Shown here piece after piece: positions 60,422 to 64,000 of a stretch of DNA of 64,000 bases (its first letter is position 1; every line of letters starts with the position of its first letter). The notes beneath the pieces were generated by a model that saw only the letters and a list, made by a program, of their open reading frames with translations, made no database searches and was not told the DNA's origin. Source of the DNA: an uncultured Roseibium sp. (GTDB lineage: Bacteria > Pseudomonadota > Alphaproteobacteria > Rhizobiales > Stappiaceae); the NCBI RefSeq assembly GCF_947494555.1, contig NZ_CANLVF010000010.1, forward strand, positions 62,001 through 126,000. Direction: 5' to 3'. Position numbers and translations under genes: made by a program.

Positions 60422-62401
60422 TCAGCTTTTCCTGGCGGCATCACCTTCACCACCCTCGCCGTCTTTTGAAAGGTCGGAAAGCAGAGCTTCGACGAGGCCC
60501 ACAAACTTCTTGCGTTCGGTGTCGGTCAATGCGTCGACATCCAGGGTGAGTTTTTTCGGAGACGACTTGTCCAGAGCGGGTCTTTGTGCGGGCACTTGAG
60601 ACGTTGATACCTCGAAAACTTCAATGGGATAGGGAATACCCTTTACTTCGATCTTGCCGCGGGACTCGCACGGTATCTCGTCGCTGATGTGGGCATGCGT
60701 CGCGTAGGAGACGAGTATCTGGCCAGGCTCTGCTGCCGATTCCAGTCTCGCAGCGGTGTTCACACCGCGCCCGATAATCGTGTAATCCATGCGGCTTTCG
60801 CTGCCGAAGTTTCCGACGGTGCAATAGTCTGTGTGAATTCCGATCCTGCATTTGAGCGGCTCCAGAATGCCTGCTTTCCTCCATTGATCTTGCAATTCGG
60901 TCATTCGCTCGGACATGGCAATCGCCATTTTGGCGCAGGCAAGGGCATCCTCCTTGATCCCGTTGCTGTCTGGATCGCCGAAGAAGATAACGATTGCATC
61001 GCCCACATACTTGTCGATCGTCGCGCCATGATCGATCGCAATCTTCGACATCTCTGTCAGATAGTTGTTCAACAGGCTCGTCAGTTCCTCGGACTCCATG
61101 CGTTCCGCCGTTTCCGTGAACCCTTCAATATCGGAAAAGAAAACCGTGAGCTTCTTGCGGTTTGCCGCAAGTTTGACTTCGTTGGTGCCTTCGAAGATCG
61201 ATGCGTAGATCTGCGGTGAAAGATACTTGGCGAGCTGATTGGAAAGGTTCTCCAGCATCACTGTCTTTTCGGTCAGTTCGGTTTCCCGTAGCTTCAATTC
61301 AGACACGTCGCTGAACACCGCAACAGTTCCACCGTCGCTGGTTTTGGTTTCGCTGATCTGGATCCATTTCCCCTTTCCGCGTTTCTGCAGAATGGAAGAG
61401 ACCGGATTCCTGTGCAGTTCAAGGCGTTTTTGTATGAATTCTTCAGGATCTCCGGCTTCGACATCAATGAGTTCATCCCTGATGCCGAGACGCAGGATTT
61501 CTTCAAATGACATGCCTGGCGCTACGTCGACATTCGAGTCACCGTATAAGAGCCTCAGATATTGGTCGTTGTGCAGGATGAGGGTGTCGTCTGCATTGAA
61601 AAAGGCAAAGCCTTCGGAGGTGCTGCCTATGGCGTCGACCAGTTTCTGACGCGCCGCCGTTACCTCGCTGGTGCGTTCGACGACACGGGCTTCGAGGGTT
61701 TCATTGGCATTGCGCAATTCCTCAATCAGTTGCCTGATCGATTCACGCATAACTGAGAACGATCCGGCAAGTTGACCAATTTCGTCCTTCGCGGTCAGCT
61801 TTATCGGGGTCTCCAGGTTGCCTGCCCCAATTGCACTGGCGGATTTCTGCAAGTCAGCCAGAGGTTTGACGATGTACCGGCGCGAAATCAGGACCGATGC
61901 CAGAGTAATCGTTGAAAGAACGAGCAAAGTGACGATACCGATCGCAACCGTGTTGGTGAGAATTTCACGGCGCAAAGCTTCGCGGCTCGCAACGAGACGG
62001 ATGATGCCAATCTCGTTGCCGTCATGTATGATCGTTCCTTCGCGCACTGAGAAATCCGGTCCCTCGGAAACAGTGCGAAAATCAATCCCCTGGCTATCAC
62101 TCATTTCGCGAACGATTTCCGAACCGTCAGTTGACGTGACACCCGCGAAAACGATGGATTTGTCGAGGACGAGGCTGTCCAGATACCCCTCGACGATCGG
62201 GAAATCGAAATTCCACATGGGCGCTTCGAGACCGACACGCGAGATGTTGATGTAGTTGTCGAGCTTCTCGTCGAGGGCCTCGGAATTCCGTTGACCCGTG
62301 AAGTGGATCGCCGCGCCGGCGAAAAACAGCATGATGAGCGCGACGATAATCGCGAGTGTCAGATTGAAGCGAGTGCTTATGCTCTGTGTCTGCATACGCA
62401 A
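60422..62401 (-). CDS. Membrane-bound class III adenylate/guanylate cyclase with HAMP and PAS domains
   Basis: 659 aa. Helix 1 (about 13-35) and helix 2 (about 150-172) enclose a periplasmic sensor domain with PMWNFDFPIVEGYL. A HAMP domain (KPLADLQKSASAIGAGNLET), a coiled coil, a PAS domain (IGSTSEGFAFFNADDTLILH) and the catalytic domain follow. The metal-binding aspartates are in FFSDIEGFT and DKYVGDAIVIFFGD, and GRGVNTAARLES is the transition-state region. An unusual tail of about 60 residues (KKLTLDVDALTDTERKKFVG) follows. The product, cAMP or cGMP, is not certain from sequence. Confidence 0.93.
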   Translation of the reverse strand: MRMQTQSISTRFNLTLAIIVALIMLFFAGAAIHFTGQRNSEALDEKLDNYINISRVGLEAPMWNFDFPIVEGYLDSLVLDKSIVFAGVTSTDGSEIVREMSDSQGIDFRTVSEGPDFSVREGTIIHDGNEIGIIRLVASREALRREILTNTVAIGIVTLLVLSTITLASVLISRRYIVKPLADLQKSASAIGAGNLETPIKLTAKDEIGQLAGSFSVMRESIRQLIEELRNANETLEARVVERTSEVTAARQKLVDAIGSTSEGFAFFNADDTLILHNDQYLRLLYGDSNVDVAPGMSFEEILRLGIRDELIDVEAGDPEEFIQKRLELHRNPVSSILQKRGKGKWIQISETKTSDGGTVAVFSDVSELKLRETELTEKTVMLENLSNQLAKYLSPQIYASIFEGTNEVKLAANRKKLTVFFSDIEGFTETAERMESEELTSLLNNYLTEMSKIAIDHGATIDKYVGDAIVIFFGDPDSNGIKEDALACAKMAIAMSERMTELQDQWRKAGILEPLKCRIGIHTDYCTVGNFGSESRMDYTIIGRGVNTAARLESAAEPGQILVSYATHAHISDEIPCESRGKIEVKGIPYPIEVFEVSTSQVPAQRPALDKSSPKKLTLDVDALTDTERKKFVGLVEALLSDLSKDGEGGEGDAARKS

Positions 62402-62599
62402 AAAGGGTCTTTGGCCTCTGGTGAACGCCAGCTGAAGTCAGGCCGTGTCTGGTAAAACCGGCCACACAACCGACAGTTCGGCACGAATGTGGCGCGTATT
62501 CAAGGAAATGATCTTCGAACGTCTCAAAAAGGGGAAACGTTTTGATCCGGCCGCGGGGCCAGGGCAAGCAAGTTTCGAAGCCCGGATGTCGGGAAAATG

Positions 62600-62628
62600 T
62601 TGACAAATTTTTATATATCGAGATATTT
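62600..62628 (+). promoter_or_regulatory. Putative sigma-70-type promoter of the ArsR gene
   Basis: TTGACA (62600-62605) is followed after 16-17 bp by GATATT/ATATTT (62622-62628). Transcription would begin within a few bases of ATG 62635, implying a leaderless or near-leaderless mRNA; no Shine-Dalgarno sequence is present. The operator at 62615-62632 overlaps the -10 region. Confidence 0.6.
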
Positions 62629-62632
62629 CGAT
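62615..62632. promoter_or_regulatory. ArsR operator copy 1: ATATCGAGATATTTCGAT
   Basis: An 18-bp element with ATCGA/TCGAT arms around a 6-bp AT-rich core, overlapping the -10 region of the regulator gene and ending 2 bp before its ATG. An identical 18-mer is found at 63003-63020 in front of the oxidoreductase gene. Confidence 0.75.
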
Positions 62633-62634
62633 TT

Positions 62635-62943
62635 ATGGACATGGAAAAATCAATTGCGGCGCTGAACAATCCGGCACGGCGCAAGATCCTGGAATGGCTG
62701 AAGGATCGCTCGAACTTTCCGCCCGCCCTGCCAGAGCATACGGGGCTGGACGGCGTCTGTGTGGGGTACATTCAGGAGAAAGCAGGGCTTTCGCAGTCAA
62801 CTATCTCCAACTACATGGGGCTCTTGAAACAGGCCGGGTTTGTCAAGGCGGAACGTCACGGTCAGTGGACGTTCTACAGGCGTGACGAAAAGAACATTCA
62901 GGCGTTTTTGCAAGCTGTTCAAAGCGAACTTTTGAAAGACTGA
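62635..62943 (+). CDS. ArsR family winged-helix repressor
   Basis: 102 aa from ATG 62635. The winged helix is typical (IAALNNPARRKILEWLKDRS, IQEKAGLSQSTISNYMGLLK, QAGFVKAERHGQWTFYRRDE). A single Cys (VCVGYI) and no CxC metal box are seen, so arsenic or zinc sensing is unlikely; redox or electrophile sensing is possible. It is probably autoregulated through the overlapping operator and controls the adjacent flavin oxidoreductase gene. Confidence 0.9.
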   Translation: MDMEKSIAALNNPARRKILEWLKDRSNFPPALPEHTGLDGVCVGYIQEKAGLSQSTISNYMGLLKQAGFVKAERHGQWTFYRRDEKNIQAFLQAVQSELLKD

Positions 62944-63002
62944 TCCAGACGGAAACATGCCGTTGTGCTCGTCGGTATCGACGTCGCTGAGATTAAATAT
63001 GG

Positions 63003-63020
63003 ATATCGAGATATTTCGAT
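63003..63020. promoter_or_regulatory. ArsR operator copy 2: ATATCGAGATATTTCGAT
   Basis: An exact 18-bp copy of the element at 62615-62632, 10 bp before the oxidoreductase start at 63031. A TAAATAT hexamer region just upstream (62994-63000) could be a -10 box, so the site would lie over the start of transcription. Confidence 0.75.
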
Positions 63021-63030
63021 GGAGAGATGG

Positions 63031-64000
63031 ATGATCAACACTGACGAAGATGCGCGCTCCCTTCTGGGGCAACGTTTGCGGCTGCCTTGCGGTGTCACCC
63101 TGAAGAACAGGCTGATAAAGGCGGCGATGTCGGACTCGCTGGCAGATGGCGAGGGCAATCCGACGGAACACCAGATCAGACTTTATCAACGGTGGGCCGA
63201 AGGCGGCGCGGCGCTGGCTTTGATCGGTGAAGCGCAAACAAGTCCGCATTGTCCCGAAAAACCCGGCAATCTGGTCCTTGGCCCCGGCGCGGACTTTCCG
63301 GCGCTCAAACGACTTGCGGAACAAGGATCCGTTTCCGGTGCGCAAATCTGGCCGCAGCTTGGCCATGCGGGGGCGCTCGCTTATTCACCTGTCAGCGATC
63401 CAAAAGGCCCGTCTCCTCTCCAGGTCGAGGGGCTTCAATGTGACGGTTTGACCCTGGAGGAGATTGAAGAGTTGCCGCATGCCTACGCATCGGCCGCCAC
63501 CCTTGCCAGGCAAAGTGGATTTGGCGGCGTTCAAATCCATGCAGGCCATGGCTTTCTGCTCAGTCAGTTTCTGTCGCCGCTCTTCAACAAAAGATCGGAC
63601 GCCTATGGCGGTACGGTTGCCAACAGGTTTCGCTTAGTCGGCGAGATCATTGGGGTAGTACGCAAAGCGGTGGGACCAGATTTTCCGATTAGCATCAAAA
63701 TCAATTCGACCGACAAGCTGGTTGGAGGCTTGAGCGACGAGGAGGCGTTGGATGTCGTGCGGCTGCTCAGTGAAACGACAGTGGACCTGATCGATATCAG
63801 CGGGGGCACTTATTTCCCTGGTGCCGCTTCAAGTTCGGATGGGGTCTCGGTAAAAGGACCTTACTTCGCAGACTTCGCGCGCCGCGCTAAAGAGCTAACC
63901 AGCACCCCTGTCATGTTGACAGGAGGTTTCAAAACCCGGGCGGAGGCTTTGGCGGCAATCAGGGAAGGCTATGCAGATGCCGTCGGTCTCGCGCGGTCGA
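63031..64000 (+). CDS. Partial NADH:flavin oxidoreductase, Old Yellow Enzyme family (3' end outside window)
   Basis: The frame is open to the end of the window (323 codons). ATG 63031 is preferred because GGAGAG lies 4 bp before it; ATG 63019 in the same frame overlaps the operator. Old Yellow Enzyme features: VTLKNRLIKAAMSDSLAD, GAQIWPQLGHAGA (catalytic-site His region), GVQIHAGHGFLLSQFLSPLF and SDAYGGTVANRFRL. The FMN phosphate-binding TGGF and GLARS are near the end. Such enzymes reduce activated C=C bonds or nitro groups and often respond to electrophiles. It is 87 bp from the ArsR gene. Confidence 0.93.
   Translation, partial: MINTDEDARSLLGQRLRLPCGVTLKNRLIKAAMSDSLADGEGNPTEHQIRLYQRWAEGGAALALIGEAQTSPHCPEKPGNLVLGPGADFPALKRLAEQGSVSGAQIWPQLGHAGALAYSPVSDPKGPSPLQVEGLQCDGLTLEEIEELPHAYASAATLARQSGFGGVQIHAGHGFLLSQFLSPLFNKRSDAYGGTVANRFRLVGEIIGVVRKAVGPDFPISIKINSTDKLVGGLSDEEALDVVRLLSETTVDLIDISGGTYFPGAASSSDGVSVKGPYFADFARRAKELTSTPVMLTGGFKTRAEALAAIREGYADAVGLARS

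Overview
The window looks like chromosomal DNA of a free-living alphaproteobacterium: GC-rich coding sequence, many TRAP, tripartite-tricarboxylate (TTT) and peptide ABC uptake systems, LysR and GntR regulators, and short GC-rich intergenic palindromes of the kind common in Hyphomicrobiales. A marine Stappiaceae-like genus would fit, but no rRNA or other species marker is present, so this is inference. No tRNA, rRNA, integrase, transposase or CRISPR array was seen.

Region 1 (1-13113, + strand) is the right-hand part of an extracellular contractile injection system (eCIS). It holds the end of a large structural, probably baseplate, protein; a 1082-aa accessory structural protein; a contractile-injection-system tape-measure protein; a 1730-aa protein with the eCIS-core (DUF4157) domain; and the AAA+ ATPase typical of these loci. 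The last three genes overlap through ATGA junctions. The 1730-aa protein is the most striking item: it has an N-terminal eCIS-associated motif, acidic VQ repeats, an HELAH metallopeptidase-like core, a papain-fold-like Cys/His domain, a long helical section and a distinct C-terminal domain with a histidine cluster.

Region 2 (13141-18790, - strand) is the conserved stress operon prkA(yeaG)-yeaH-spoVR, convergent with the eCIS locus and preceded by a PAS-LuxR regulator.

Region 3 (18791-27300) holds a degenerate M20-peptidase remnant, a dipeptide-type ABC importer (binding protein, two permeases, fused double ATPase), an aldehyde dehydrogenase, an SDR dehydrogenase and a glutathione transferase.

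Region 4 (27344-41990) is catabolic. An enol-lactonase-like hydrolase and a luciferase-like monooxygenase are divergent from a LysR gene. A ten-gene minus-strand run follows: zinc alcohol dehydrogenase, DHDPS-like aldolase, cupin, TRAP transporter, DUF1330, quinone oxidoreductase, SLC13/DASS carrier, flavin reductase. This run is divergent from a GntR/FCD repressor whose likely operators are two perfect 12-bp palindromes. A GST and an AEC-family carrier follow.

Region 5 (42214-57580) carries a long plus-strand array with two TTT transporters, a Gfo/Idh dehydrogenase, a signal-less TRAP-type binding protein and an OsmC protein. It continues with an Ldh2-type dehydrogenase, a cupin, a BKACE (DUF849) enzyme, two more Gfo/Idh dehydrogenases and a LysR regulator. 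Substrates are probably small carboxylates, sugar acids or keto acids, but they cannot be fixed from sequence.

Region 6 (57751-64000) has another LysR, a maleylacetoacetate-isomerase-like GST, an orphan periplasmic binding protein abutting a membrane adenylate cyclase, and an ArsR repressor. An 18-bp sequence at the ArsR promoter is repeated exactly in front of the next gene, an Old Yellow Enzyme-type oxidoreductase that runs off the window.
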